The notes: a model not told the origin generated them from the letters alone. A stretch of 56,063 bases of DNA from Candidatus Merdicola faecigallinarum (GCA_018714565.1 DVNH01000049.1:1-56063), one strand, 5' to 3'; positions 21,935 through 33,296 are shown, counted from the stretch's first letter. A program made the numbers and translations.

Positions 21935-22050
21935 TTTTTTTATTGCATAGGAAATTTCGTTAGAAATTTCTGTAGCAACAAGGCCTAAGTTCCCTTAGTC
22001 TGTGCGATTACGAAGTAATCTGTGCATCAGACTAAATCACTTTCCTTATG
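21935..22050 (-). repeat. Dispersed multi-hairpin intergenic repeat, copy 1 (diverged)
   Basis: gaaatttcgttagaaatttc...ttagtctgtgcgattacgaagtaatctgtgcat...tttcctta. Confidence 0.75.
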
Positions 22051-22124
22051 ACATTAGTAGTATTCCCGAATACTTCTTTTTCATGTAAACTATAATTTAT
22101 AAAATTGTAAGATTTTAGAAGTTT

Positions 22125-22581
22125 TTAATAAATAGGATATTCTCTATGTGGTGGTCTTGGTGGTGGCATTCCAGGTCCAGGAAATGGTGGACGTGGTGGC
22201 CTATGAGGTGGTCTTCCAGGTCTTCTTAAGCGATTTAGTAATAAAATTGTAATCAAATCTCTTAAAAAGTCTCGAGAACGCCCTATTTTTCTTGTGTCGG
22301 TATTTCGATTTTCTTCCTTAAATTGAACTTTTACCGTTTGGTAAATTGTTTCTACCATCTCATTAATAGTTTCTTTTGTAAGAATTTTAGTATTCTTATC
22401 ACAACATTCACATACGATGGGATAAATTTGCCTATAACTTTCCGGATAGCATTCTTCTAAATTTAATTCCGGTGATATATTATAATAGTTATAATTATCA
22501 AATCCAGTTTGATAGATCTCTGGTCCGCGCAGTATACCCTAAAACATTTCTCATATACTCTTCATAAGATTGATTGTACAT
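22125..22581 (-). pseudogene. Frameshifted small protein with C-terminal Pro/Arg/Gly-rich tail
   Basis: MYNQSYEEYMRNVLGYTA[fs]GPEIYQTGFDNYNYYNISPELNLEECYPESYRQIYPIVCECCDKNTKILTKETINEMVETIYQ...RPGRPPHRPPRPPFPGPGMPPPRPPHREYPIY; RBS aaggagg before ATG 22581; one-base insertion near 22528-22530. Confidence 0.65.
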
Positions 22582-22683
22582 ATAGCAAATACCTCCTTAA
22601 TATTTGCTATATTATATTCACTTTACTATTTATTGTTACAAAAATTACAATAAATAATTTTACAACAAAAAACATCTTAAAAT

Positions 22684-22795
22684 TTTTTTATTACTTCAGA
22701 AATTTCGTCAAAAATTTCTGAAGTAACAAGGTTAAGTTACATTAGTCTGTGCGATTGCAAAGCAATCTGTACATCTGGCGAAGCCACTTTTCTTA
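22684..22795 (-). repeat. Dispersed multi-hairpin intergenic repeat, copy 2
   Basis: ttacttcagaaatttcgtcaaaaatttctgaagtaacaaggttaagttacattagtctgtgcgattgcaaagcaatctgtacatctggcgaagccacttttctta. Confidence 0.9.
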
Positions 22796-22827
22796 CTTTT
22801 AAGATGTTTTTTCTTATTTTCTATTTT

Positions 22828-24234
22828 TTATTCCTCAATACTATTTACAATTGTTTTAAATTTTCTACCACGATCTGCAAAATCTTTAAACATATCGAAA
22901 CTTGCACTTGCAGGAGAAAATAATACAATTTGTCCTGGTTTTGCAAATTTATGAGCAATTGCAATTGTTTGTCTAAATTCATCGCACATATAAATTGGTA
23001 ATTCTTTTTGCTCTGCTTCTAATTCTTCTTTTACTACATCGAAAATTTTAGGAGCAGTATTTCCCATCAATATTAAAATTTTTACTTTATCTACAATTGG
23101 TTTTGCAATTGGTTTATAATCTAAATTTTTATCATACCCTCCAGCAATTAAAATAATATCCTCATCAAAAGCTTGTAAGCCTGCGATTGTTCTTGAAGGA
23201 CTTGAACTTGCTGAATCGTTATACCATTTTACTCCATTAATTTCTCTTACAAATTCTATTCTATGCTCAACACTATTAAATTCTTGAATTGTATGAACGG
23301 CTTTTTCCGGATCTACAAAAGTTTTCGTAGCAGCCAATGCTGCACATATATTTTCATAATTATGTTTTCCCCTAAGTTTAATTTCTTTCACATTTAATAT
23401 GTGCTTTCTTAATCGATCCTCACATTCTTTTATTATCTCGCCATCTACAATATATCCATCATCTAATCGATTTCTACTACTAAAAAAAACCACTTTTCCT
23501 GGAGCTTCTTTGGCACATTCTTTTGTAATCTCATTATCATAATTTAAAATTAAAGTACCTTGTTCTCCCTGATATTTAAAAATTGTTTTTTTCGCTTCGA
23601 TATATTCTTCATAAGAATGATGAATATTTAAATGATTTGGAGTAATATTGGTAATGACTGATATATTTGGACTTACTTTCATATTCATTAATTGAAAACT
23701 ACTTAACTCCAAAATCAATATATCTTCTGGAAGAAATTCGGACAACTTAGTAAATAATGGTGTTCCAATATTTCCTCCCAAGTGACAAGTATAACCTGCT
23801 TCTTTTAAAATCGCATAAATTAAACTTGTTGTTGTAGTTTTTCCTTCACTTCCAGTTACTCCAATAATTGGACAAGGAGCCATCTCCATTAACATTTCAA
23901 TTTCAGATGTTACAATTGCTCCTCTCTGCTCTTCTAGCATTAATTCTGGTGTTGTTGGTAAACAACTAGGAGAACGAAAAATAATATCAAAATTTTTTAA
24001 TTTTGATAAAGAATTTTCTCCGAAAGAAAATTCCATTGCATAAGATGTAATTTTATCAATTAAATCTTTTGGAATTGCATCAATATTGCGATTATCAAAT
24101 ACAGTTACACTAGCTTGTTTCTCATGCATATAGTCTAAAAGTGGAATATTACTAACACCTAAACCAATAATAGCCACTTTTCTATTCTTCAAATATTGAT
24201 TAAATTCTACTAATTTTTCATTTATGAATTCCAA
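22828..24234 (-). CDS. murD: UDP-N-acetylmuramoylalanine--D-glutamate ligase
   Basis: IIGVTGSEGKTTTTSLI, HYENICAALAA-like, HRIEFVREINGVKWYNDSASSSPSRTIAGLQAF; TTG start with RBS ggaggg. Confidence 0.95.
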   Translation of the reverse strand: MEFINEKLVEFNQYLKNRKVAIIGLGVSNIPLLDYMHEKQASVTVFDNRNIDAIPKDLIDKITSYAMEFSFGENSLSKLKNFDIIFRSPSCLPTTPELMLEEQRGAIVTSEIEMLMEMAPCPIIGVTGSEGKTTTTSLIYAILKEAGYTCHLGGNIGTPLFTKLSEFLPEDILILELSSFQLMNMKVSPNISVITNITPNHLNIHHSYEEYIEAKKTIFKYQGEQGTLILNYDNEITKECAKEAPGKVVFFSSRNRLDDGYIVDGEIIKECEDRLRKHILNVKEIKLRGKHNYENICAALAATKTFVDPEKAVHTIQEFNSVEHRIEFVREINGVKWYNDSASSSPSRTIAGLQAFDEDIILIAGGYDKNLDYKPIAKPIVDKVKILILMGNTAPKIFDVVKEELEAEQKELPIYMCDEFRQTIAIAHKFAKPGQIVLFSPASASFDMFKDFADRGRKFKTIVNSIEE

Positions 24235-24550
24235 AATAATCCCTCCAAATAAAAATGCTCTTTTACATGAATTTAAATTATATACTTTTGTATTATATAA
24301 CAATATTCTTAAAAATACAATTTTATTTTTTCTAAAACAATAAATATATAGACTATTTTCTAAAGTAATAAAATAAAAACTGCAATTTTTTTCGTTTAAG
24401 CAAATTTCTAAGAAAATATTTTACGATAATATTTTTCATATCATATGTCATTAATTTATTTGTTGTTACAATTTATTTATCATTATTTATGAATATTTTT
24501 CTCCGTTTTGTTAAAAATATTAGTACAAAAAAGAAACGGAGGTGCAAAGC

Positions 24551-24646
24551 ATGTCAGGTAAAAAGAAAGAATCAAAAAATAACAAAAACAACAATAATAA
24601 CAATAATAATGAAAGAACGGAAAATAACTCAAAAAATTGTAAATAA
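24551..24646 (+). CDS. 31-aa Asn/Lys-rich microprotein
   Basis: MSGKKKESKNNKNNNNNNNNERTENNSKNCK*; RBS acggaggtg; downstream hairpin; short, so uncertain. Confidence 0.45.
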   Translation: MSGKKKESKNNKNNNNNNNNERTENNSKNCK

Positions 24647-24672
24647 CGAATGGATAAATAAAAAATATGAAA

Positions 24673-24718
24673 AAAGATTAATTTTTGCTTTTTATAGCAA
24701 TCATTAATCTTTTTTTCT
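24673..24718. terminator. Hairpin terminator between microprotein and dCMP deaminase
   Basis: AAGATTAAT..TTGC/GCAA..ATTAATCTT followed by T-run. Confidence 0.7.
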
Positions 24719-25194
24719 TACTTATCAAGAGTGTCGTCATTTTCAATCCAATCTTTAATATATTCTACCCTATATTCCGTGTCTGTATCTCTCATTACTA
24801 CTTTTTCAATTCCAGCATTAATTAACATTCTTTTACAAAAAGTACAAGGTTTATTATCTGTTACATAGTTTCCTGTTTCTTTTCGAACTCCAACTAAATA
24901 CAATGTTGCATTTAACATATCTTTTCTGCTTGCACTAATAATCGCATTTTGTTCACTATGAACCGATCTGCAGAATTCATATCCCATTCCACTTGGCATA
25001 TTGGATTCTCTTCTTCTGCAATATCCTAAATCAATACAATTCTTTCTTCCTCTAGGAGCACCTGTATATCCTGTTGATATGATTTCATCATCTTTTACAA
25101 TAACACTACCATAATTTGCTCTTAAACAAGTTCCTCTTTCCGCTACAGCCTTTGCAATGTCTAAATAATAATTAATTTTATCTACTCTATCCAT
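24718..25194 (-). CDS. dCMP deaminase / ComEB-like cytidine deaminase
   Basis: HSEQNAIISASR and PCTFCKRMLINAGIEKVV zinc motifs. Confidence 0.9.
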   Translation of the reverse strand: MDRVDKINYYLDIAKAVAERGTCLRANYGSVIVKDDEIISTGYTGAPRGRKNCIDLGYCRRRESNMPSGMGYEFCRSVHSEQNAIISASRKDMLNATLYLVGVRKETGNYVTDNKPCTFCKRMLINAGIEKVVMRDTDTEYRVEYIKDWIENDDTLDK

Positions 25195-25273
25195 GAAATC
25201 ACTCCTATCAACTTTTTACTCATATAAATTTTGTATTTTTACTATTTTTATTAAAATAATAACATAGATATCT

Positions 25274-28102
25274 TTAATTTTCCAAGTATTTTTTCAAAAA
25301 TTTCCCTGTGTAACTTCTTTCGTTTTTGCAGATTTGTTCTGGAGTTCCAATTCCAATAATTTCTCCCCCGTTTTCTCCTCCTTCTGGACCAAGATCGATA
25401 ATATGATCACAGGTTTTTATTAAGTCTAAATTATGTTCAATTACAATGATGGTATTTCCTGTATCTACTAATCTTTGTAAAATATTTACTAATTTATGTA
25501 CATCTGCAATATGAAGACCTGTTGTTGGTTCATCTAAAATGTATAATGTTTTTCCCGTTGCTCTTTTGGATAACTCAGTTGCTAATTTTACTCTTTGTGC
25601 TTCTCCTCCTGATAAAGTAGTAGAAGGTTGTCCTAATTTTATATAACCAAGCCCCACATCATATAAAGTTTGTATTTTTTGTTTAATCTTTGGAATATTG
25701 CTAAAGAATTCTAAAGCTTCCTCTACGGTCATATCCAAAACATCTGCAATTGTTTTTCCTTTATATTTTACTTCTAATGTTTCATGATTATATCGTTTCC
25801 CTTTGCAAACTTCACAAGGAACATAAATATCTGGTAAGAAATGCATTTCAATTTTTAGCAGTCCATCGCCGTTACAAGCCTCACATCTGCCTCCTGTTAC
25901 ATTAAAGCTAAATCTTCCTTTTTGATATCCTCTTAGTTTTGCTTCATTCGTTTCAGCAAAAATATCTCTTATTACGTCAAATACTCCTGTATAAGTTGCA
26001 GGATTTGATCTTGGTGTTCTTCCAATTGGAGATTGGTCAATATTAATAATTTTATCAATTTGCTCTAATCCTTTTATTTCTTTGCATTTTCCTGCTTTTT
26101 CATTTGCTCCATTTAATTCCCTTGCAATTGTTTTATATAAAACTTCATTTACCAAAGTACTTTTTCCAGATCCAGAAACACCTGTTACACAATTAAAAAC
26201 TCCCAAAGGAAATTTTACATTAACATGTTTCAAATTGTTCTCACAAGCATCAATTACTTCAATACATTTTCCCTTTACTGTTTTTCTTCTCTTTTTGGGT
26301 ACTGTAATTTGCTTTCTTCCACTTAAGTACTGCCCTGTAATAGAGTTCTCTACTTGTTTCACCTCTTCTGCTGTTCCCTGCGCCATTACCTTTCCACCAT
26401 GAACACCAGCTCCTGGTCCAATATCGATAATCTGATCAGCTGCATACATAGTATCTTCATCGTGCTCTACAACAATTAATGTATTTCCTAAATCTCTTAG
26501 TTTTTTTAATGTTGCCAATAATTTATCATTATCCCTTTGATGAAGTCCTATACTAGGTTCATCTAAAATATAGAGTACTCCTGTTAATCCAGAGCCAATT
26601 TGTGTTGCTAAACGAATTCTTTGTGCTTCTCCTCCAGATAAAGTTCCTGCTGCTCTTGATAATGTTAAATATTCCAATCCAACATCCATCAAAAATTGTA
26701 ATCTTTTATTTGTTTCTTTTAAAATTTGTTCTGCAATCATTTCATCTTTTTTACTTAGCTCTAGATGATTTAAATATTCTTTAATTCTGTTTATAGACAT
26801 ATCGGTTAATTCATTTATGTTTTTTTCTCCTACTTTAATTGATAAAATTTCTTTTTTTAGTCTTGCACCTTTACATACAGGACATTCGCTTTCACTCATA
26901 TACATTTCGTAAAAGTCACGCATTCCCTGTGATTTTGTTTCATTATGCCTACGTTCCAACGTTGGCAATACCCCTTCAAACGGAGCAGTAAACTTTCTGA
27001 TTCCAAAAGGAGATTCATGCTCAAAATCGATACATTCATCTCCTGTTCCATATAATATTTTGTCTAAAAACTCTTTTGGTAATTTTTTAATAGGAACTGT
27101 AATGTCAACTCCATAATGCTTTCCAATGGCTTCAAAATACATTCTTGCCATGGTTTCTCCTTTTTTCATCGTACTTGATCCAAATGCTTTTATTCCATCA
27201 TAAAGTGTTTTATTTCTATCTGGAATAATAAGATCCTCATCCATTTTCATTAAATAACCAATTCCTGTACATTCTGGACATGCTCCAAAAGGATTATTAA
27301 ATGAAAACATCCTTGGTGTTAATTCTGGAAAACTAAAACCGCAATCCGGACATGCATAGTTTTGACTAAATAACATTTCTTTTTTTCCTACTATATCAAT
27401 TGTAACTAAATTTTCTGCATGTTTTAATGCAATCTCAACAGATTCTGTAAGCCTACTTCTAATTTCTGGTTTTATTACAAGACGATCTACAATTAAATCA
27501 ATATTATGTTTCTTTTTACGATCTAATGTAATATCATCTGTTAATTCCATAACTTCTCCATCAATACGAACTCTTACAAAACCATTTTTTTGAAAATCCT
27601 CTAATAATTTTGTATATTCTCCTTTTCTTCCTCGAACTACCGGAGCTAATACTTGAATTCTTGTACCTTCTTCTAATTTCATAATCGTATCGATAATTTG
27701 ATCAATTGTTTGTTTTTCGATTTTTTTACCACAATTTGGACAGTATGGTACCCCAATACGTGCATATAATAAACGAATATAATCATATATTTCTGTTACA
27801 GTTCCCACTGTTGATCTTGGGTTTTTAGATGTTGTTTTTTGATCAATTGAAATTGCTGGTGATAATCCTTCGATTGATTCTACATCTGGTTTTTCCATTA
27901 ACCCCAAAAACTGTCTTGCATAAGAAGATAAACTTTCTACATATCTTCTTTGTCCTTCTGCATATAGAGTATCAAAAGCAAGTGAAGATTTTCCAGAGCC
28001 AGAAAGTCCTGTTACTACTACAAGTTTATCTCTTGGAATTTCAAGATTTATATTTTTTAAATTATGTTCTTTTGCGCCTTTTATTATAATTTTATCATTC
28101 AT
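25274..28102 (-). CDS. uvrA: Excinuclease ABC subunit A
   Basis: Duplicated ABC ATPase with zinc-finger Cys pairs; [38 protein letters not shown] at 28102 with RBS. Confidence 0.98.
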   Translation of the reverse strand: MNDKIIIKGAKEHNLKNINLEIPRDKLVVVTGLSGSGKSSLAFDTLYAEGQRRYVESLSSYARQFLGLMEKPDVESIEGLSPAISIDQKTTSKNPRSTVGTVTEIYDYIRLLYARIGVPYCPNCGKKIEKQTIDQIIDTIMKLEEGTRIQVLAPVVRGRKGEYTKLLEDFQKNGFVRVRIDGEVMELTDDITLDRKKKHNIDLIVDRLVIKPEIRSRLTESVEIALKHAENLVTIDIVGKKEMLFSQNYACPDCGFSFPELTPRMFSFNNPFGACPECTGIGYLMKMDEDLIIPDRNKTLYDGIKAFGSSTMKKGETMARMYFEAIGKHYGVDITVPIKKLPKEFLDKILYGTGDECIDFEHESPFGIRKFTAPFEGVLPTLERRHNETKSQGMRDFYEMYMSESECPVCKGARLKKEILSIKVGEKNINELTDMSINRIKEYLNHLELSKKDEMIAEQILKETNKRLQFLMDVGLEYLTLSRAAGTLSGGEAQRIRLATQIGSGLTGVLYILDEPSIGLHQRDNDKLLATLKKLRDLGNTLIVVEHDEDTMYAADQIIDIGPGAGVHGGKVMAQGTAEEVKQVENSITGQYLSGRKQITVPKKRRKTVKGKCIEVIDACENNLKHVNVKFPLGVFNCVTGVSGSGKSTLVNEVLYKTIARELNGANEKAGKCKEIKGLEQIDKIINIDQSPIGRTPRSNPATYTGVFDVIRDIFAETNEAKLRGYQKGRFSFNVTGGRCEACNGDGLLKIEMHFLPDIYVPCEVCKGKRYNHETLEVKYKGKTIADVLDMTVEEALEFFSNIPKIKQKIQTLYDVGLGYIKLGQPSTTLSGGEAQRVKLATELSKRATGKTLYILDEPTTGLHIADVHKLVNILQRLVDTGNTIIVIEHNLDLIKTCDHIIDLGPEGGENGGEIIGIGTPEQICKNERSYTGKFLKKYLEN

Positions 28103-28294
28103 AAATTTGCCCCCTATAATCATACACCGGTATTATACTATATTTATGTAAAAGAAACAATAGTTTGCTTTGATTTATTCTAAAATTCCAAAATCTATTG
28201 TACTACATTGGTATCCACTTATATACTACTCAGTTGCTTTTTTGCCCATTTTATGGTAAACTAAAAGAGTCACTAAAAGTAAATCAATGGGATT

Positions 28295-28705
28295 ATGGAG
28301 GTATGTATGGAAAAGCAAAATTCTTGGTTAAAGTTTCAAAAATTCTATCTTGTTGTTGCTTTAAGTTTGCTTTGCATAATGGTCATTCAAACAGGGATAA
28401 CACGGTATCGTCTAAAAAACGCTGAAGAAGCATTCCAGTATTTCATTACTTTAATGCTTACCTATGAAACCGTTTTGGATGAAAATAATGTGAAGGAAAT
28501 TGTAAATGTGGAAGATGAATATTTTGTAGTAACAGAATATGGGGAAATTTTAGTAATTCCCTTATTTTCCAATTTTGAACAGAGATACAATGAACTTGCA
28601 GACCAGATACTGTTCCAGCTTGAAAGCAAAGGAAAAATTTCGGATTCGACTAAAGCAGAAATTGATTCCTTTGTAAAAGACTTTGGATATCTCGTCGAAG
28701 TCTAA
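28295..28705 (+). CDS. Hypothetical membrane-anchored protein (136 aa)
   Basis: TM near N-terminus (FYLVVALSLLCIMVIQT); RBS tggagg; strong terminator downstream. Confidence 0.6.
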   Translation: MEVCMEKQNSWLKFQKFYLVVALSLLCIMVIQTGITRYRLKNAEEAFQYFITLMLTYETVLDENNVKEIVNVEDEYFVVTEYGEILVIPLFSNFEQRYNELADQILFQLESKGKISDSTKAEIDSFVKDFGYLVEV

Positions 28706-28714
28706 AACCCATTT

Positions 28715-28745
28715 TGGCAGGAGGATCCACCCTCCTGCCGTCTTC
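28715..28745 (+). terminator. Terminator GGCAGGAG-GATCCACC-CTCCTGCC
   Basis: 8-bp GC-rich stem then T-rich. Confidence 0.8.
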
Positions 28746-28769
28746 TTTTTATGGGATTTTTTATTTACT

Positions 28770-28818
28770 AGATAAAAAAATAGATGTAACTACATCTAGC
28801 GATATAGTTACATCTATT
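28770..28818 (-). terminator. Hairpin terminator for minus-strand 314-aa ORF
   Basis: AAATAGATGTAACTA...TAGTTACATCTATTT. Confidence 0.7.
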
Positions 28819-28855
28819 TTAAACTTCTATTCTTTTTATTTTTTGTTTTACCATT

Positions 28856-29800
28856 TTAAAATCTTGGTTGTTTTGCTATCTCATCTACATATCCTAATAC
28901 AGGAGATGCACCATCTGTAATTTGATATCCTTCTTCTGTATATTGTAGATTTCCAATATATGTTAAGTTTTTATTCGTTCCTGGTTTTGCGTTGTTTGCT
29001 GTAAAATTTGCTACACTAGGATCTGATACAAGTTCTCTTAATTTTCCAATTTGATCTTCGTTTCCATTTCTCACAATATTTCCTATGTTGGTAGGTAATT
29101 CAAAAGATACATTTTGTTTTCCAAGTCCATTATTTACAACACGTTTACAAGTATATAAAGTAGAATGACTTCCATCAGAATGTTTGATATTAGAAGCAAT
29201 ATTTACATTTTCTAATTTTATTTCTTTTCCATAAATATCTTCTATAACATAAGAATTATTTCCTGTTATCTTTATAAAGTTACCTTTTTGTATTTCTCTT
29301 TTTAGCCCTTCTTTTGTAACTCCACTTGGAATAGAATGAATTTCTTCCCCTTTTCCTGCTATATTATGATTTAATGATCTTTTTACATAATTTAAAACAA
29401 TATTGGTCGCTGGTTCAATTGCATAACCATATCCAGCTTGAGAATTTTCTACAAATTCAGATATTCTTCCTACATGATTATATTCTTTTCCTTTTAAACT
29501 ATAAAAAGCGCCATTGTAGGTAAGAACATTTAACACTCCATTTTTATATAAATCTTCTTTATTCATTTTTTCTGGAATCTCAAAACATACTAAACTTACT
29601 TCACTTTCAGAATCCGTTTCATCCACATTACCTTTTACTTTTGCAGTAATTAATTTGGTCTTATTATTGTTTCCATAATTTACTGTTCTATCTTCTTTTA
29701 GTTCATAGATTTCTACTCTTCTGTCATTAATTGGATTCCATAACTCATAATAGCTGTTTCCATTCTCTAGTTTATTTTTTTGTTTTTTCATTACTCCCAT
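28856..29800 (-). CDS. Hypothetical protein (314 aa)
   Basis: Intact ORF, no recognised domain. Confidence 0.6.
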   Translation of the reverse strand: MGVMKKQKNKLENGNSYYELWNPINDRRVEIYELKEDRTVNYGNNNKTKLITAKVKGNVDETDSESEVSLVCFEIPEKMNKEDLYKNGVLNVLTYNGAFYSLKGKEYNHVGRISEFVENSQAGYGYAIEPATNIVLNYVKRSLNHNIAGKGEEIHSIPSGVTKEGLKREIQKGNFIKITGNNSYVIEDIYGKEIKLENVNIASNIKHSDGSHSTLYTCKRVVNNGLGKQNVSFELPTNIGNIVRNGNEDQIGKLRELVSDPSVANFTANNAKPGTNKNLTYIGNLQYTEEGYQITDGASPVLGYVDEIAKQPRF

Positions 29801-29884
29801 AATTCGATTCCTTTCTTTTGTATAATTAATTTTATTTTAATATTAGACAAATTACATGTCAATAACGCTCGTATTACAATTATA

Positions 29885-30410
29885 TTACAGTTTGGTTATT
29901 TTTACTTTTCCTGGAATTCCTACCACGGTATGATTGGATGGTATATCCTTTAATACTACACTATTCGCTCCTATTTTTACATAATCTCCGAATGTTAATT
30001 GGTCCTAATACTTTAGCACCACTACCTACCATTACATGATTTCCGATATCAGGATGTCTTTTATTTTTATCCTTTCCTGTGCCTCCCAGAGTAGCATTAT
30101 GATAAATTGTGCAATCATTTCCAATTGTAGCAGTTTCCCCTATTACAATTCCCATTCCATGATCAATAAACAATCTCCTTCCAATTTTGGCACCTGGATG
30201 AATTTCAATTCCTGTAAAAAATCTTCCTAATTGAGATATTAGTCTTGCTAAAAATAAACATTTATGTCGATATAAAAAATGCGCAATCCTATGATAAATT
30301 AATATATGAAATCCCGGATATAAAATAATAACTTCCAAAACATTTCTACACGCAGGATCTTGTTTTTGTATATTCTTTGCATCTTCGTATAATTCCTTTA
30401 ACCATTTCAT
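29885..30410 (-). pseudogene. cysE: Serine O-acetyltransferase, frameshifted
   Basis: Hexapeptide acyltransferase with [31 protein letters not shown]; removing one base at 29990 restores [39 protein letters not shown]. Confidence 0.8.
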
Positions 30411-30580
30411 TTACATCACCTATTTTATCATATGCTTAGGAATACTTTTATGCTTATGCTTTTCTTCTTTATCAAACAAATTTTATATTTTACCTCTTTT
30501 AATCTCATTCAAAAATTCAAATCCTTTTATTTACATAATTTTAATAATGTGATACAATTGATTTATTAAATATAGAAAGG

Positions 30581-30802
30581 ATGGTACTAGGGATGAAGAA
30601 AAAACAGCTTCGGTTATCAAGATTAAAACATCAAGTTCAAACCGCTCAGCAGAATAAAGAAGAAGTAGAAATAACATTGTACAATTACTCGGAGTATGAG
30701 TTCTTAGAGAGATTGGGTTTTCTCTCCTATCTCTCTGGTTTCAAAGGAAGCGTTAAAAGGAAAACCTTAAGCTTTCCTCACCGTGTACGGTTGAAATTCT
30801 AG
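30581..30802 (+). CDS. Small basic hypothetical protein (~73 aa)
   Basis: RBS-like aaaggatgg, followed by strong hairpin 30811-30847. Confidence 0.4.
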   Translation: MVLGMKKKQLRLSRLKHQVQTAQQNKEEVEITLYNYSEYEFLERLGFLSYLSGFKGSVKRKTLSFPHRVRLKF

Positions 30803-30810
30803 TATCAAAA

Positions 30811-30847
30811 AAGGAGCATTATCACTTTTAGGGGTGATGGTGCTCCT
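30811..30847 (+). terminator. Strong hairpin terminator
   Basis: AGGAGCATTATCAC-tttttaggg-GTGATGGTGCTCCT then T-rich. Confidence 0.75.
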
Positions 30848-30876
30848 CTTTCATTTTATTCTTATTATATATTATA

Positions 30877-32832
30877 CTATAATAAAGTTTCTAATTCTTT
30901 GATTTTATCTCTTAATTCCGCTGCTTTTTCAAATTCCATTGCTGAAGCATGTTTTAGCATTTCGTCTGTCAATTTACTAATAATATCTTTTATATCCTCA
31001 TTTTCTTTAATTTCATATTCTGAAGAAATTTCTTCTACCATTGTTGCCTTTATGGTATCTCTTACTGACTTTTTAATTGTTTTTGGAGTAATTCCATGTT
31101 CTTCATTATATTTCATTTGAATTTCTCTTCTTCTATTTGTTTCATGAATTGCTTTTTCCATAGATTCTGTTAATTCATCAGCATACATAATTACTTTTCC
31201 CTCCGTATTTCTTGCAGCACGTCCAATTGTTTGAATTAACGATCTTTCTGAACGCAAAAATCCTTCTTTATCTGCATCTAAAATAGCAACCAATGAAACT
31301 TCTGGAATATCAAGTCCTTCTCTTAATAAATTGATTCCAACTAATACATCAAATTCTCCTAATCTTAAATTTCGAATAATCTCCATTCTTTCTAGTGCTT
31401 TGATATCAGAATGCATATAATTAACTTTAATTTCCAAACTCTTTAAATATTCTGTTAAATCTTCTGCCATTTTTTTCGTTAACGTTGTTACTAAAACTCT
31501 TTCATTCTTTTCTACTCTTATTCTAATTTCGTTAATTAAATCATCTACTTGGTTAGTTACCGGTTTTACATCTATCTTTGGATCTAAAAGTCCAGTTGGT
31601 CTTATAATTTGTTCTACTACATTTTCTTTACTATGTTCTTTTTCATATTCTGCTGGTGTTGCACTTACAAATACTACCTGATTAATTCTTTGTTCAAATT
31701 CTTCAAATTTAAGTGGTCTATTATCGAAAGCAGAAGGTAAACGAAAACCATATTTTACTAAAGATTCTTTTCTTGCTCTATCTCCATTATACATTGCTCT
31801 TACCTGTGGAATAGTAGCATGAGATTCATCGATTAATAATAAAAAGTCTTTTGGAAAATAATCAAACAAAGTATAAGGGCTACTTCCAGCTTCTCTTCCA
31901 CTAATATGTCTTGAATAGTTTTCAATTCCTTGACAAAAACCAGTTTCTTTCATCATTTCAATATCAAAATTAGTTCTTTCCTCGATTCTTTGTGCTTCAA
32001 TTAATTTTCCCTGTTCTTTAAAATATTTTATTCTTTCTTCTAATTCCTCTTCAATAGTAACAATTGCTCTTTCCATTTTATCTTTTGTTGTAACATAATG
32101 CGAATTTGGGAAAATCATCACATGAGTTCTACTTGCAATTGTTTTACCTGTCAAAGGATTAATCTCAGAAATTTTTTCAATTTCATCTCCCCAGAACTCT
32201 ACTCGAATTGCACTCTCATTTTGATCAGACGGATAAATTTCTACAATATCTCCTTTTGCTCTAAAAGTTCCTCTTTTAAAATCAAGTTCATTTCTTGTAT
32301 ATTGCATATAAATTAATTTCTTCAACACTTCATCTCTTGTTTTATTCATTCCAGGTCTTAGAGAAATAATCATATGTTCGTAATCGATTGGATCTCCTAA
32401 TCCATAAATACAAGAAACAGATGCTACAATAATAACATCTCTTGTTTCAAAAAGACTGGCTGTTGCAGAATGTCTTAATTTATCTATTTCATCATTAATA
32501 GATGCATCTTTTTCAATATACGTATCGGATTGTGCAATATATGCTTCTGGTTGATAATAGTCATAATATGAAACAAAATATTCCACGTTGTTCTCAGGAA
32601 AAAACTCTTTGAATTCGCTATAAAGTTGTCCTGCAAGTGTTTTGTTGTGTGCTAAAACTAATGTTGGCTTTTGGACTTTCTGAATGATATTTGCCATTGT
32701 AAAAGTTTTTCCAGATCCTGTAACACCTAAAAGTGTTTGATATTTTTTTCCTTCTTCTATTCCTCTTGATAAATATTCAATTGCTTTTGGCTGATCCCCT
32801 GTTGGCTTATAGTCTGAATGCAATTTAAACAT
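30877..32832 (-). CDS. uvrB: Excinuclease ABC subunit B
   Basis: [49 protein letters not shown]-terminal UVR motif. Confidence 0.98.
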   Translation of the reverse strand: MFKLHSDYKPTGDQPKAIEYLSRGIEEGKKYQTLLGVTGSGKTFTMANIIQKVQKPTLVLAHNKTLAGQLYSEFKEFFPENNVEYFVSYYDYYQPEAYIAQSDTYIEKDASINDEIDKLRHSATASLFETRDVIIVASVSCIYGLGDPIDYEHMIISLRPGMNKTRDEVLKKLIYMQYTRNELDFKRGTFRAKGDIVEIYPSDQNESAIRVEFWGDEIEKISEINPLTGKTIASRTHVMIFPNSHYVTTKDKMERAIVTIEEELEERIKYFKEQGKLIEAQRIEERTNFDIEMMKETGFCQGIENYSRHISGREAGSSPYTLFDYFPKDFLLLIDESHATIPQVRAMYNGDRARKESLVKYGFRLPSAFDNRPLKFEEFEQRINQVVFVSATPAEYEKEHSKENVVEQIIRPTGLLDPKIDVKPVTNQVDDLINEIRIRVEKNERVLVTTLTKKMAEDLTEYLKSLEIKVNYMHSDIKALERMEIIRNLRLGEFDVLVGINLLREGLDIPEVSLVAILDADKEGFLRSERSLIQTIGRAARNTEGKVIMYADELTESMEKAIHETNRRREIQMKYNEEHGITPKTIKKSVRDTIKATMVEEISSEYEIKENEDIKDIISKLTDEMLKHASAMEFEKAAELRDKIKELETLL

Positions 32833-33035
32833 AATTTCCTCCTCATGATCTTCTACACGAACTTGATCGTAAACTTTATTTTTTAGCCACAATAATACTA
32901 TTTCAAACTATTTAATATTAAAACCCTATAACATATTATTTATACCATTTTTTTATAAAAAACGCAAGACAAAGACGGAGCTCATCCTGAACTCCGTCTT
33001 GTCTGTAATTGTTTTTAACACTATTTTTGGTTAGA

Positions 33036-33296
33036 TCACATAATATCAAAGATTGACCTATCTTTCTTTCGAATCAATCTTCTTCCCCAATGGTTCTCAA
33101 TTCTGTTTTTAAGAGATTCTATATACTCCGCTTCCGCCTTTGTATAAAATATCTCTTGCCTCTTTTCTGCTTCCCGCAACATATACTTCATCTCTCCGAT
33201 TGTATCAATAGCATAGTTACGAATCACTGCAAAAATTCCAAGTAATCCTACGATCATACTTATCGTCGCGATTACGGTTAAGATGATGTCTACCAT
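33036..33296 (-). CDS. Small membrane protein (86 aa)
   Basis: MVDIILTVIATISMIVGLLGIFAVIRN...; RBS ggagg before ATG 33296. Confidence 0.55.
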   Translation of the reverse strand: MVDIILTVIATISMIVGLLGIFAVIRNYAIDTIGEMKYMLREAEKRQEIFYTKAEAEYIESLKNRIENHWGRRLIRKKDRSIFDIM

